A stretch of DNA of 64,000 bases. Origin: an uncultured Eggerthella sp. GTDB lineage: Bacteria; Actinomycetota; Coriobacteriia; Coriobacteriales; Eggerthellaceae. Location: contig UQML01000001.1 in the NCBI GenBank assembly GCA_900542265.1, positions 1 to 64,000 of the forward strand, read 5' to 3'. Below are positions 50,268-58,709 of this stretch, one piece after another. Under the pieces are notes generated by a model. It saw only the letters and a list, made by a program, of their open reading frames with translations. It had not been told where the DNA came from and searched no databases. Position numbers and translations under genes: made by a program. Within the stretch, counting starts at the first letter, position 1. Every line of letters starts with the position of its first letter.

Positions 50268-51590
50268 TTAAGCAGGTGTTTGATGGGGGATTACTATCGT
50301 AAAGGTGGTAATCCCTTGTTTTGATGTAGCACTTACTGTTCCTTCGTGGGCTGTGATAATTTCGCGGGCGATAGCAAGGCCCAAGCCTGCTCCTCCCTTA
50401 GATTGGGAACGCGAGGTGTCTTCACGATAGAATTTCTCAAAAATAGAGTCCAAGTGTATTTTGGAAATCTCTTTACCCTTGTTGCTAATTGAGATGGTGG
50501 TAGCCTCATCGCTATCACCTGCTTCAATAACAATCGTGCTCTTATCATCAGCATACGCTACCGCATTGCGCACAATGTTGCCAAGCGCGCGTGCCATTTT
50601 GTCAGGATCAACAAAAAATGTGGTTGAAAATGGTGCGTGAACAGAAAGCGTAATGTCGCGAGTTGATGCTTCGGGATAAAAGGCGTCAGCTACTTGCTCG
50701 CAAAAAAGCGAAACATTAATAGTCTCTCGTTCAATGGGGATAGCTTGAAGATTGTAACGAGTGATTTCGAAGAATTCATTGATGAGGCCTTCAAGTCGCT
50801 CGGATTTCTCGTAGGCGCTTGCAATGTAGCGCTGGCGTGTTGAGGTAGGCAGATCATCATTTTCGTGCAAAAGAGCAAGGTAGCCAATAATAGTGGTTAG
50901 AGGTGTGCGAATGTCATGCGCAAGGTAGGCGACCAATTCATTTTTGCGCGTTTCTGCCATGTGCGCTGCAAGCTCATCGGCACGAGAGCGCTCTCTAATT
51001 TCGTTCAATTCCGATTGGATAATTGCCAAGTCGGAAGGCAATTCGACAGGTTCATTTTTGTCTTTAAACATGGTTGAAACAGCGCCAAAAATATCATCAA
51101 AGTAATGAGCGGCTCTATTGAGAGTGAGAAATAAAATCACGAGGCAACCCAAAAGATAGATCACCATTGCCGCTGGCAGTTTGAGATTGCGCAGTGTGTA
51201 ATACGTTGAAAGGTCGCGATACTTAAGCTCTCCGGTGTCTGCGTCGAAAAGATACTGGTAATTAGGATTGTCTTCAGGAGTCTCGTTGGCGTTTGTTTCG
51301 GTGCTTCCCGCGATTGCCACACCGACACCTTGAGCGCTTTCAGCCATTTGATCGTAGGCAAGTTTGGTAGCCGTCTCTGTATCATAAAGCGCTAGTCCTG
51401 AGTCGGTTGAAACAGTTTTCCATTCAGAGGTTTGATCGGCTATCCAATTGGCTAACTCATCGACATAATTAACTTGGAATATCCAAATTGCTCCAATATA
51501 GATCAGAGAAAAAAGTGCAAGGCGCACAAGCATCTTTTGGAACAATGCTCGTCTCAGGGATTTCGATTGTGGAGAGCGAAACGTTGCCAT
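50268..51590 (-). CDS. VanS-like sensor histidine kinase
   Basis: 440 residues from ATG 51590 (GAGG upstream). Two membrane helices (about 25-42 and 145-165) enclose an extracytoplasmic sensor domain of about 100 residues. The cytoplasmic part has the dimerisation/phosphoacceptor helix YLAHDIRTPLTTIIGYLALL, very like the VanS motif, and INEFFEITRYNL. The ATP-binding domain has the N-box NIVRNAVAYAD and G-box SKGGAGLGLAIA. The partner response regulator lies just upstream. Vancomycin resistance genes are absent, so the signal is probably an envelope or wall stress. Confidence 0.9.
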   Translation of the reverse strand: MATFRSPQSKSLRRALFQKMLVRLALFSLIYIGAIWIFQVNYVDELANWIADQTSEWKTVSTDSGLALYDTETATKLAYDQMAESAQGVGVAIAGSTETNANETPEDNPNYQYLFDADTGELKYRDLSTYYTLRNLKLPAAMVIYLLGCLVILFLTLNRAAHYFDDIFGAVSTMFKDKNEPVELPSDLAIIQSELNEIRERSRADELAAHMAETRKNELVAYLAHDIRTPLTTIIGYLALLHENDDLPTSTRQRYIASAYEKSERLEGLINEFFEITRYNLQAIPIERETINVSLFCEQVADAFYPEASTRDITLSVHAPFSTTFFVDPDKMARALGNIVRNAVAYADDKSTIVIEAGDSDEATTISISNKGKEISKIHLDSIFEKFYREDTSRSQSKGGAGLGLAIAREIITAHEGTVSATSKQGITTFTIVIPHQTPA

Positions 51591-51619
51591 CAAAGCCTCA
51601 CGCGCGCGATTACCGATAC

Positions 51620-52351
51620 TTAAGCGTCTTGACGATTGGTTGGAGTTTGAGCCATACGATAACCAATTCCCCACGCTGTTTCAATAAACGTTGTTGAAGC
51701 ATCAAGAGCAGCAAGTTTTTTGCGTAAGCGGCGAATATGCACCATGATGGTGTTAGCTGCGCTGGTATCAAAAGGCATATTCCATACCGTTTCAAAAATG
51801 GTAGCAGTAGACACCGGTTTGCCTTGTGCTTCTAACAGAAGTTTCAAGATGGCAAATTCTTTGGGAGTAAGCTGGAGAGGCTCGCCATGAAGGGTTGCCC
51901 AGTGAGCCTCAGGATTAAGTCTTAAACTTGCTGAATGAGGCGATAGGGCTGAGCGTGTCATAAGATCATCTTCAGTTGAGCGAATCCTCCCACGCAGACG
52001 CGCTTTTACCCGTACTACGAGCTCGCGGGGTCTGAACGGTTTGGTGATGTAGTCATCGCCGCCTAGGGTAAATCCAATAACTTTGTCCGCCTCTTCATCT
52101 TTGGCTGAAAGAAAGATGATAGGAATGCTGCTGATAGCGCGAATTTTGGTGCAGAGTTCAAAGCCATCAATACCGGGCATCATGATATCAATAATAGCTA
52201 AATCAAAAGTTATGGTGCTCATGGCTGCAAGCGCATCAAACCCAGAGGTGAATACGGTGGTGTCCATGCTTTCAGGAGTAAGCACACTTGCAACGAGATC
52301 CCCAATGGCTCGCTCGTCATCAACAATCATTATGTGAGGTCGTTGTTCCAT
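51620..52351 (-). CDS. OmpR-family response regulator (VanR-like)
   Basis: 243 residues from ATG 52351. The frame is open further upstream but MEQRPHIMIVDDERAIGD is the typical start. The receiver has acidic VDDE, the phosphorylated Asp in DLAIIDIMMPGIDG and Lys in YITKPFRP. The winged-helix DNA-binding domain covers about 145-235 (LTPKEFAILKLLLE and IMVHIRRLRKKL). It ends 29 bases before the kinase. It is divergent from the C39-like protease gene, which is the natural candidate target. Confidence 0.92.
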   Translation of the reverse strand: MEQRPHIMIVDDERAIGDLVASVLTPESMDTTVFTSGFDALAAMSTITFDLAIIDIMMPGIDGFELCTKIRAISSIPIIFLSAKDEEADKVIGFTLGGDDYITKPFRPRELVVRVKARLRGRIRSTEDDLMTRSALSPHSASLRLNPEAHWATLHGEPLQLTPKEFAILKLLLEAQGKPVSTATIFETVWNMPFDTSAANTIMVHIRRLRKKLAALDASTTFIETAWGIGYRMAQTPTNRQDA

Positions 52352-52567
52352 ACCAACAGTGTAGAAGATAGCTCCTTCAAGGTTGACTCCATAGGTAATT
52401 CCCAATGATAAATTAAGAATTTCGTAAGCAAAGTTCAAGAAAGTAGCGCGATATGTAAGTATTTGCAAGGTTTTGCTATGGGAATGCTAAGCCGAGAGAA
52501 CCCTACCATTAAAAGCGGTGGTTTTGCGTATGGCTCGGGCTCATACGAGAAAGGGGGAAGTTCTCTC

Positions 52568-53536
52568 ATGTTTTCTTTCTATCCCAAGACCAAGACCTCT
52601 TGTTCAGCAGACTATACTACCTATTCGCGTAACAATGCTGAAAATCGTTATGTGCGACGAGTTGGACGACGGAGTGTTCCTACATACCAAGACCACCTCT
52701 CTGTTGAAGATTTCTCTCGTTATGGTGAGGTGCGTTGTAGTTGCGCACAAATACGTCATCGAGCTTCAGAGAAAGCTATTAAGAGCAAACCGACTCAGCG
52801 TGCAGTACTGAAGCATGCTTCGTATCAAGGACCGCCTTATACAACGAGATCATTCACGTATCAAAAACGCTCTTTTGGCTCTCTTTTGCAAAGACGAGGA
52901 TTTCTTATAGCTTTGATTCTCACGCTTAGTTTGTTGGTGATTGGATCCATGACGTGGTGTGGAGCGCAAGCTGCAAAACAGACAATTGCTGCTACGGCAC
53001 ACGTGCATTCACCACAGGCGGTAAGTACTCTCAAATCTGAATGGCGGAAAGGAAGCATCCCTTATCTTTATCAAACCGATGCGCAGTGGTCGCAAACGCC
53101 CTATGGAGAAGATAGAATTGAGCTGTCAGGTTGCGGACCAACCTGTTTGTCTATGATCTACATTGGTCTTACTGGGGATGTACGCATGGATCCACCGGCG
53201 TGTGCGCGGTTTGCTGAGCGCAATAACTACCTTGAAGGAGGTGCAACACGCTGGTCATTGATGGAGGAGGGAGCCGAAGAGCTTGGTCTTATAAGCGAGG
53301 GTGTTCCCGTGAGTAAACAAGCGGTAATTGAAGCGCTTCAAAAAGACAAGCCTTTGATTATGTCTGTTGCACCAGGAGATTTTACCTCGGTGGGTCATTT
53401 TCTTGTAGTAGAGGCGCTCGACAATGAAGGGCAACTTATTATCCATGACCCCAACTCGCCACAGAATTCTTCCCAGCATTGGGATGTTGAACGTGTTGTA
53501 AGACAAGCACGTGGCATATGGGCATTTAGCATATAA
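52568..53536 (+). CDS. Membrane-anchored C39-like cysteine peptidase
   Basis: 322 residues from ATG 52568, chosen for the AGGGGG site 10 bases upstream. ATG 52478 (AAGG upstream) would add 30 residues. A long basic, Tyr/Ser-rich cytoplasmic segment (about 1-113) leads to one membrane helix (about 114-136). The outer domain has the papain-like C39_2 triad: Cys189 in LSGCGPTCLSM, His277 in VGHFLVVE, and Asp294 in HDPNSP. Peptidases of this type cleave leader peptides or act on the cell wall. No ABC transporter is fused, so a bacteriocin processing role is not shown. It is divergent from the two-component system. Confidence 0.85.
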   Translation: MFSFYPKTKTSCSADYTTYSRNNAENRYVRRVGRRSVPTYQDHLSVEDFSRYGEVRCSCAQIRHRASEKAIKSKPTQRAVLKHASYQGPPYTTRSFTYQKRSFGSLLQRRGFLIALILTLSLLVIGSMTWCGAQAAKQTIAATAHVHSPQAVSTLKSEWRKGSIPYLYQTDAQWSQTPYGEDRIELSGCGPTCLSMIYIGLTGDVRMDPPACARFAERNNYLEGGATRWSLMEEGAEELGLISEGVPVSKQAVIEALQKDKPLIMSVAPGDFTSVGHFLVVEALDNEGQLIIHDPNSPQNSSQHWDVERVVRQARGIWAFSI

Positions 53537-53568
53537 GCCTCTTTTGTGCTCGTGGTGCTTTTGAGCCA

Positions 53569-55725
53569 TCAAATTAGTTTTGTTTCTTCAACCTTTGCAA
53601 TAAAGAATTGATTAAAGCGGATCATGGGCTTGCGTAACACAAGACCCAAAAGAAGCGCTGGAATTGCAAAAAGAAGGAGCTGGATAATATCGATCCAGAA
53701 TTGATTGCCATACAATCCCGCAATGCAGGCTTGCATGGCTGGCATGCTATGAGCAAAGGGGAGCCACGGGTAGATTGCTTCGAAAAAGGCTCCGCTCATT
53801 TCAACAGGGAAGATGCCTCCTGATCCTGCCAATTGAAGCACTAAGCCAATAACAGAGATAGCTTTGCCAACATTGCCGAATGAGACAACCAGCGTGTAAA
53901 TGGTGAGGCTGAATACAAATGCGGATACCCAGCAGGTGAGCAGATAAAGGAGAAGGTGCTCACATTGAACTCCAAGAAAGAAAACATTGCCAAGGGCAAC
54001 CGTGGTTGCTTGTAAGAGCGCAAGGAGACCGAAGACGCCATAGCGTCCCAAATACAATTGATTGGGCGTGGGGTTATCGAGTTTTTCTCGTCTTTTTTGA
54101 GATACGTGTACTGACATGAGTACAACCATAAAAAGGGAGGCAACCCACATAGAAAGGGAGGTGTAGTAAGGGGACATGGCAGAGCCATTGTTGGCAACCG
54201 GATAAACGGCATGGCGATCAACTTTGGTAGGAGCGGCCAAGAAACTTGCGATGCGCCCTGGATCCGACCCTATGATACTTTTAACCGTCTCAAGATCTCC
54301 TGACGCAAGCGCACGATCAAGTTGTTCTTTACCTTCGTGTAAATGAGCGGAAGCTTCTTCAAGTACTTGTGTTGTATTAGTAAGGGTATCTTGCGCATGA
54401 TGAAGACTTTGACTGAGGCTACCTGAGGCAGCAGTGATGCTTTCATTCATTGAATCGAGTTCATTTGATAATTCCGAAGAACTTGATTTGATAGCGGAAA
54501 GCGATGTATTGAGCTCTCCCGCTGCTTCTGCCAAGGTGGCTTCATAATCGCTTTGGATGCCAGTAAGAGAGCTTTTAGCACTTTCGAGTTGGTCGGTGAT
54601 TTGCTTGCGAGCCTCTTGGACTGAGGCTGTGGTGGAGTCAATATTGGCGATGATGTTATCGATGTCATGGGTGAGTGACTCAAGGATAGTAATTGCTTGG
54701 GTAAGAGCGGGAATGGCTGGGCTTTGTGGGTCGAGCTGAGAGAGCTGATCGCGAATTGTGGTGTATGTCATGACAGAATTGGCAATATTTTGCTTTACCT
54801 GTAAAAGGGTATCCTTTGCGGCAGCGGGATCATTTTGCATAGCATCAAAAGCGCGATCGATAGCAGCTTTTATAGCATCGTAGCTTGCTGTGCTTTGACT
54901 GAGTGCCTGATTAATGAGCGCAGTTGAGTTTCCAAGCGCTTCATTAGCGGAGTTTAATCCTGATTGTGCTTCAGAGAGTATAGTGTTGGTGTTTTGGGTA
55001 AGGGTTGATGTGTTGCCTAAAAGATCAGCTGACCCATCAATAAGGGCGCAAGATGCACCCATAAGCTCAGCAAAAGCAGAGGTTTGACTAGCTGCCATAT
55101 CAAGTTGCTCAATGGCGTCGTCTAAATGACTTGATAGCACTGTTGCATAGTTGGTAAGTCCTGATCCGTTCAGGAAATCCATAAGGTTTGAAGCGGTTGA
55201 AAGAGCGACCGACGTAACTGTTTCAGTGAATGTCTCATCGATCTGAACCTGAATGGCGCTTGCACCTGCATCAGTAACGCGTGGGGCGATGGCATTTTCT
55301 TTTTCGTTGGTGTAATAGATGATGCTCGAATGGGTAATATCGTCGGAAAATACCGTCATGAGATCAGCACTAAACGTTTTGGGAATAATAATGGATGCGT
55401 AGTACTGCCCTGATTCAATGCCTTCAATGGCTTGTTGCTCATCGACAAAAACCCAATCGAAATTATCATTTTCGTGGAGCGCTGAGACAACGTTATCGCC
55501 TGCGTTGATCTTAACGGGAACAAGATCAGACTGGTAGCCTTCATCTAAGTTCGCTACGGCAACTTGGATATTTTTTGTATTAGAGTAGGGATCCCAAAAG
55601 CCAGCGGTTGCAAACCAGGCATAAAGTGAGGGAACCAAGATGAATCCCACTACGACAATGGCACCAATAACGTTCGTAAGAAGGTGACGTACGTCTCCGG
55701 TGAAAATACGAAGGATGTTACGCAT
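53569..55725 (-). CDS. YhgE/Pip family membrane protein, second of a pair
   Basis: 718 residues. One N-terminal membrane helix (about 17-37) precedes a domain beginning DPYSNTKNIQVAVANLDEGY and a long helical, Ser/Ala/Gln-rich extracytoplasmic region (about 190-480). Five C-terminal membrane helices are of the ABC-2 permease type (NQLYLGRYGVFGLLALLQATTV). This is the plan of YhgE and phage infection protein Pip, known as phage receptors or substrate exporters in Gram-positives. It overlaps its upstream homologue by one base (TAATG), so the two are probably made together. Confidence 0.87.
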   Translation of the reverse strand: MRNILRIFTGDVRHLLTNVIGAIVVVGFILVPSLYAWFATAGFWDPYSNTKNIQVAVANLDEGYQSDLVPVKINAGDNVVSALHENDNFDWVFVDEQQAIEGIESGQYYASIIIPKTFSADLMTVFSDDITHSSIIYYTNEKENAIAPRVTDAGASAIQVQIDETFTETVTSVALSTASNLMDFLNGSGLTNYATVLSSHLDDAIEQLDMAASQTSAFAELMGASCALIDGSADLLGNTSTLTQNTNTILSEAQSGLNSANEALGNSTALINQALSQSTASYDAIKAAIDRAFDAMQNDPAAAKDTLLQVKQNIANSVMTYTTIRDQLSQLDPQSPAIPALTQAITILESLTHDIDNIIANIDSTTASVQEARKQITDQLESAKSSLTGIQSDYEATLAEAAGELNTSLSAIKSSSSELSNELDSMNESITAASGSLSQSLHHAQDTLTNTTQVLEEASAHLHEGKEQLDRALASGDLETVKSIIGSDPGRIASFLAAPTKVDRHAVYPVANNGSAMSPYYTSLSMWVASLFMVVLMSVHVSQKRREKLDNPTPNQLYLGRYGVFGLLALLQATTVALGNVFFLGVQCEHLLLYLLTCWVSAFVFSLTIYTLVVSFGNVGKAISVIGLVLQLAGSGGIFPVEMSGAFFEAIYPWLPFAHSMPAMQACIAGLYGNQFWIDIIQLLLFAIPALLLGLVLRKPMIRFNQFFIAKVEETKLI

Positions 55726-58367
55726 TAGTCTTCACCCTCCTTGCGATTATGATGCTCTGTTTCTTGGTCTAGGTCTCGAGCGCGTGCGCGTATATCTGCA
55801 AGACGGTCGTGGAATATACGCTTTTGTGCTTTAGTGTGCAATTTGGCACGAGCGCGCTCTACTAAGGTTTCATTAGGGAGCGAACTAAGCTGAAGTTGAT
55901 AGCTGAGGTTTTCATTGAGGTATTCCACGACAATGAGATAGGTGTCAACAAGGATAATTGTTCCAAGCATGATGAGTAAGAGGACAATTTTTGTTTCAAT
56001 ATCTGAGGGCACCGTTGCTAGAAGAATGAACATGATAGCGGGTTGTGCAAAGATAGCAATCCATCCAGCCTTTATCAAAGTAGGGTAGTAACGCTTAAAG
56101 CGTTCAGCGCGTGAAACAATTTCTTCTTTAAATGCGTCTGTATCAAGAAGTGCTTTAAGAACGGTTCGAGGACGGAAATGCTCATCGCTGAGATTTATGT
56201 GGGCTGGTTCGGCTAAAAGAAGATCAGTTTCAGCGAGTTTGCGATCAAACAAAATATTAAGATTGATTGCAGTGCGTCCAATAATAAGGCCAACAAAAAA
56301 GCCGAGCGGAATGAAGAGAGCAAGACAGGCAAGGTCTACCCAATATTGCATGCCGTACATACCGCCAATTGCCTCACGCATTGCATCAATTGAATAGGTG
56401 AAGGGCAAAAGTGGATGAATAAACTGGAAAAAAGCAGGCATCATTTCAACCGGATACATGCCTGAAGATCCAGGGATTTGGAAGATTAACAAAATAGCAG
56501 CAATTGCTTTGCCAATATGTTTGAAGGCATAGGCGAGTGCATAGATCAAATTAACATTAACAAAGACAGTTAAGAGCCCTGCTGCGATAAAAGCAACTGG
56601 CGAGGCGCATTGGATGCCAAGGATAAGGTCTCCTACGCAAGCAATAAAACCTTGAGCAAGAGCGACTGATATAAAGAGAAGCCAGCGCCCCATATAGCCT
56701 TGCGCTGCATTGAATTTGGGTAGTCCCGTAGGATCAACGCGCACTTTGAGGATTGCAACTAAGATAAAGCCTGCAACCCAAAGTGCTAAGTTGGTATAAA
56801 ACGGAGTGACCCCTGAACCGTAATTTTTTATAGGATCAATAACGTGTGTATCAAGCGTAACGGGAGATCCCATAAATGAGGCTATCTCATCGGCATTCAA
56901 ACCGAGAACTTTTTGTACATCTTGCATAGAGAGCGAGTTGTTGAGTGAGCGAAGATCGGTTAACGTTCGTTCAAGATTTTGCTGCATAGCGCCAAGAGAG
57001 CTCTGAGCAAGACCGAGAGAATTATGTGCTTGATCAATGGTGGCTACCAGTTGCCCCATGATATCTTTTACTTGATGCAAGGTGGGAGTAAGTGAGCTGA
57101 TGGCACCGCTTAATGATCCCAATGCTTGCGCAAAGGAATCAAGGGATGCTGAGAGTTGAGGAAGAATTTGCGTCGTAATAGTGGACTGCGCTTGCGTTAT
57201 ATTGCTGGTTGCATCTTGAATTGCGGCATTAATATCTTGTGATGATTGGTTTGCAGTAGTGATGGTTGTTTCAAGTTCTTTGTTGAGTGCCTGAAGACTT
57301 TCTATTGTTCGTGCATAGGAAGCGTTGTTCGTTTCGAGCTGCGTGATGATTGCGGCGATATCTGGATTGGTTTGCGCAGCAGGCTTAAGCTGCTCGATGA
57401 TCTGATTGTTGGTGTCGATGAGTTGTTGTAGTTCAGCAAGAGCGGTGTCGATTTGGCCTTGAGTACGCAAAAGATCACCGGTAAGCGTACCAATGGCAGC
57501 GTTTGCTTGAGCAGAGGCAAGACCAAGTTGTGTTGCTCCTGTGCCAATTGCGGTAGTGACTTCAGAGGCATAGGTGTTGGTGTCTTGTCGGATCTTAATC
57601 AGTGTTTGACTGGCTTTATTAATTTCACTGCTCAAAAGTGGGATTTGTGCAATGAGTGTGTCAAGGGTTCCTTGCGCAGTAACAATGGTATCTTTGCTCG
57701 CATCCAGTGCAGGATTGAGATTATCAAGTGACTCATAAACATCTGCAAGGGTTGAGTTGGCAAGTGAAATACTCTCCGTCAGTCTCCCGTCAACATTGTG
57801 TGCATTGTCATCAAGAGATATGCCTGCTTGTTTGAGAATACCCACGACAGTTTCGCTGACTGTCGAAATAAAAGCAGAGTTAATTTGCGTATCAAGAGTG
57901 GTAGCGCCGGTGTCAGTAATCTTAGGTGCTACGGCAGAGGGCTTCTCATTGACGTAATATTCAATAGCGGGTTGTGTGTAATTGCCTTCAAACACGCTGG
58001 TGAAGTCTTTACTAAAATCAGCGGGAATTATAATTGCAGCGTAGCATTCGCCAGAATAGACCTTATCAAGCGCTTCTTGCTTACTATTAACAAAGGTCCA
58101 TCCAAGTTGATGATTTTCGTGGAGTTGATCAATTACCTGATCTCCAACATCAAGGTGCCCTGTAAATTTGTTGTCTGCGCCAGCATCTTCGTTGGCAACA
58201 GCAACGCTCAGTGCTGCTGTATTAGCGTAAGGATCCCAGTTTGCTTCGATGCAGTACCAAGCGTACAGAGAAGGCATAAAGGACATGCCAAAAATCACGA
58301 TGAGTGCTAAAGGGGTGTGAATGAGCCGCTTGAGATCGCGTACAAAAATTTTGAACGCCATCTTCAT
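55725..58367 (-). CDS. YhgE/Pip family membrane protein, first of a pair
   Basis: 880 residues with the same domain order as its partner: N-terminal helix (about 17-38), DPYANTAALSVAVANEDAG, a long helical outer region (about 200-500), and C-terminal helices with QGYMGRWLLFISVALAQGF and GSSGMYPVEMMPAFFQF. It has an extra C-terminal cytoplasmic/membrane extension (about 715-880) missing in the downstream copy, with two more hydrophobic segments (about 770-830). GGAGGGG precedes the ATG at 58367. A pair of unequal homologues is consistent with a hetero-oligomer. Confidence 0.87.
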   Translation of the reverse strand: MKMAFKIFVRDLKRLIHTPLALIVIFGMSFMPSLYAWYCIEANWDPYANTAALSVAVANEDAGADNKFTGHLDVGDQVIDQLHENHQLGWTFVNSKQEALDKVYSGECYAAIIIPADFSKDFTSVFEGNYTQPAIEYYVNEKPSAVAPKITDTGATTLDTQINSAFISTVSETVVGILKQAGISLDDNAHNVDGRLTESISLANSTLADVYESLDNLNPALDASKDTIVTAQGTLDTLIAQIPLLSSEINKASQTLIKIRQDTNTYASEVTTAIGTGATQLGLASAQANAAIGTLTGDLLRTQGQIDTALAELQQLIDTNNQIIEQLKPAAQTNPDIAAIITQLETNNASYARTIESLQALNKELETTITTANQSSQDINAAIQDATSNITQAQSTITTQILPQLSASLDSFAQALGSLSGAISSLTPTLHQVKDIMGQLVATIDQAHNSLGLAQSSLGAMQQNLERTLTDLRSLNNSLSMQDVQKVLGLNADEIASFMGSPVTLDTHVIDPIKNYGSGVTPFYTNLALWVAGFILVAILKVRVDPTGLPKFNAAQGYMGRWLLFISVALAQGFIACVGDLILGIQCASPVAFIAAGLLTVFVNVNLIYALAYAFKHIGKAIAAILLIFQIPGSSGMYPVEMMPAFFQFIHPLLPFTYSIDAMREAIGGMYGMQYWVDLACLALFIPLGFFVGLIIGRTAINLNILFDRKLAETDLLLAEPAHINLSDEHFRPRTVLKALLDTDAFKEEIVSRAERFKRYYPTLIKAGWIAIFAQPAIMFILLATVPSDIETKIVLLLIMLGTIILVDTYLIVVEYLNENLSYQLQLSSLPNETLVERARAKLHTKAQKRIFHDRLADIRARARDLDQETEHHNRKEGED

Positions 58368-58634
58368 GTGTTACCCCTCCTTTTTCTCTCTGTCCGTGTC
58401 GTATCCCGGCATTGTTTTTGTACGGTAGCCTGCAATGAGCGCTTATAGTCATGGTATCGAAACCCATGCACTCCAGAGCAATTCGTTGCGCAGTTGATAC
58501 GTGCATGATGATAACCATTCATGATAGGCAACTTTGTCCGTTTTTGTGTGATTATTGGACATCTGTGGCGAAAATCTGGGTTGACGACCGTACTATAACG
58601 TGATGTTCACTAAGCTGTGGAGAATTTATATAAA

Positions 58635-58666
58635 AAGCGATGGGATTATATATAACCCCATCGCTT
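58635..58666 (-). terminator. Terminator of carB
   Basis: On the minus strand AAGCGATGGG pairs with CCCATCGCTT across a 12-base A/T loop, followed by TTTTTATAT. It is 43 bases beyond the carB stop. The rest of the 58368-58709 gap holds the leader of the YhgE pair, in which I recognise no firm promoter. Confidence 0.88.
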
Positions 58667-58709
58667 CAATCTGTGTGAAACGCTTTATATTTTGCTAATT
58701 ATCAGAAAG

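Noticed and set aside
53537..53568. Terminator between the C39-like gene and the YhgE pair
   Set aside because: An imperfect hairpin can be drawn but pairing is poor, so no site is called.
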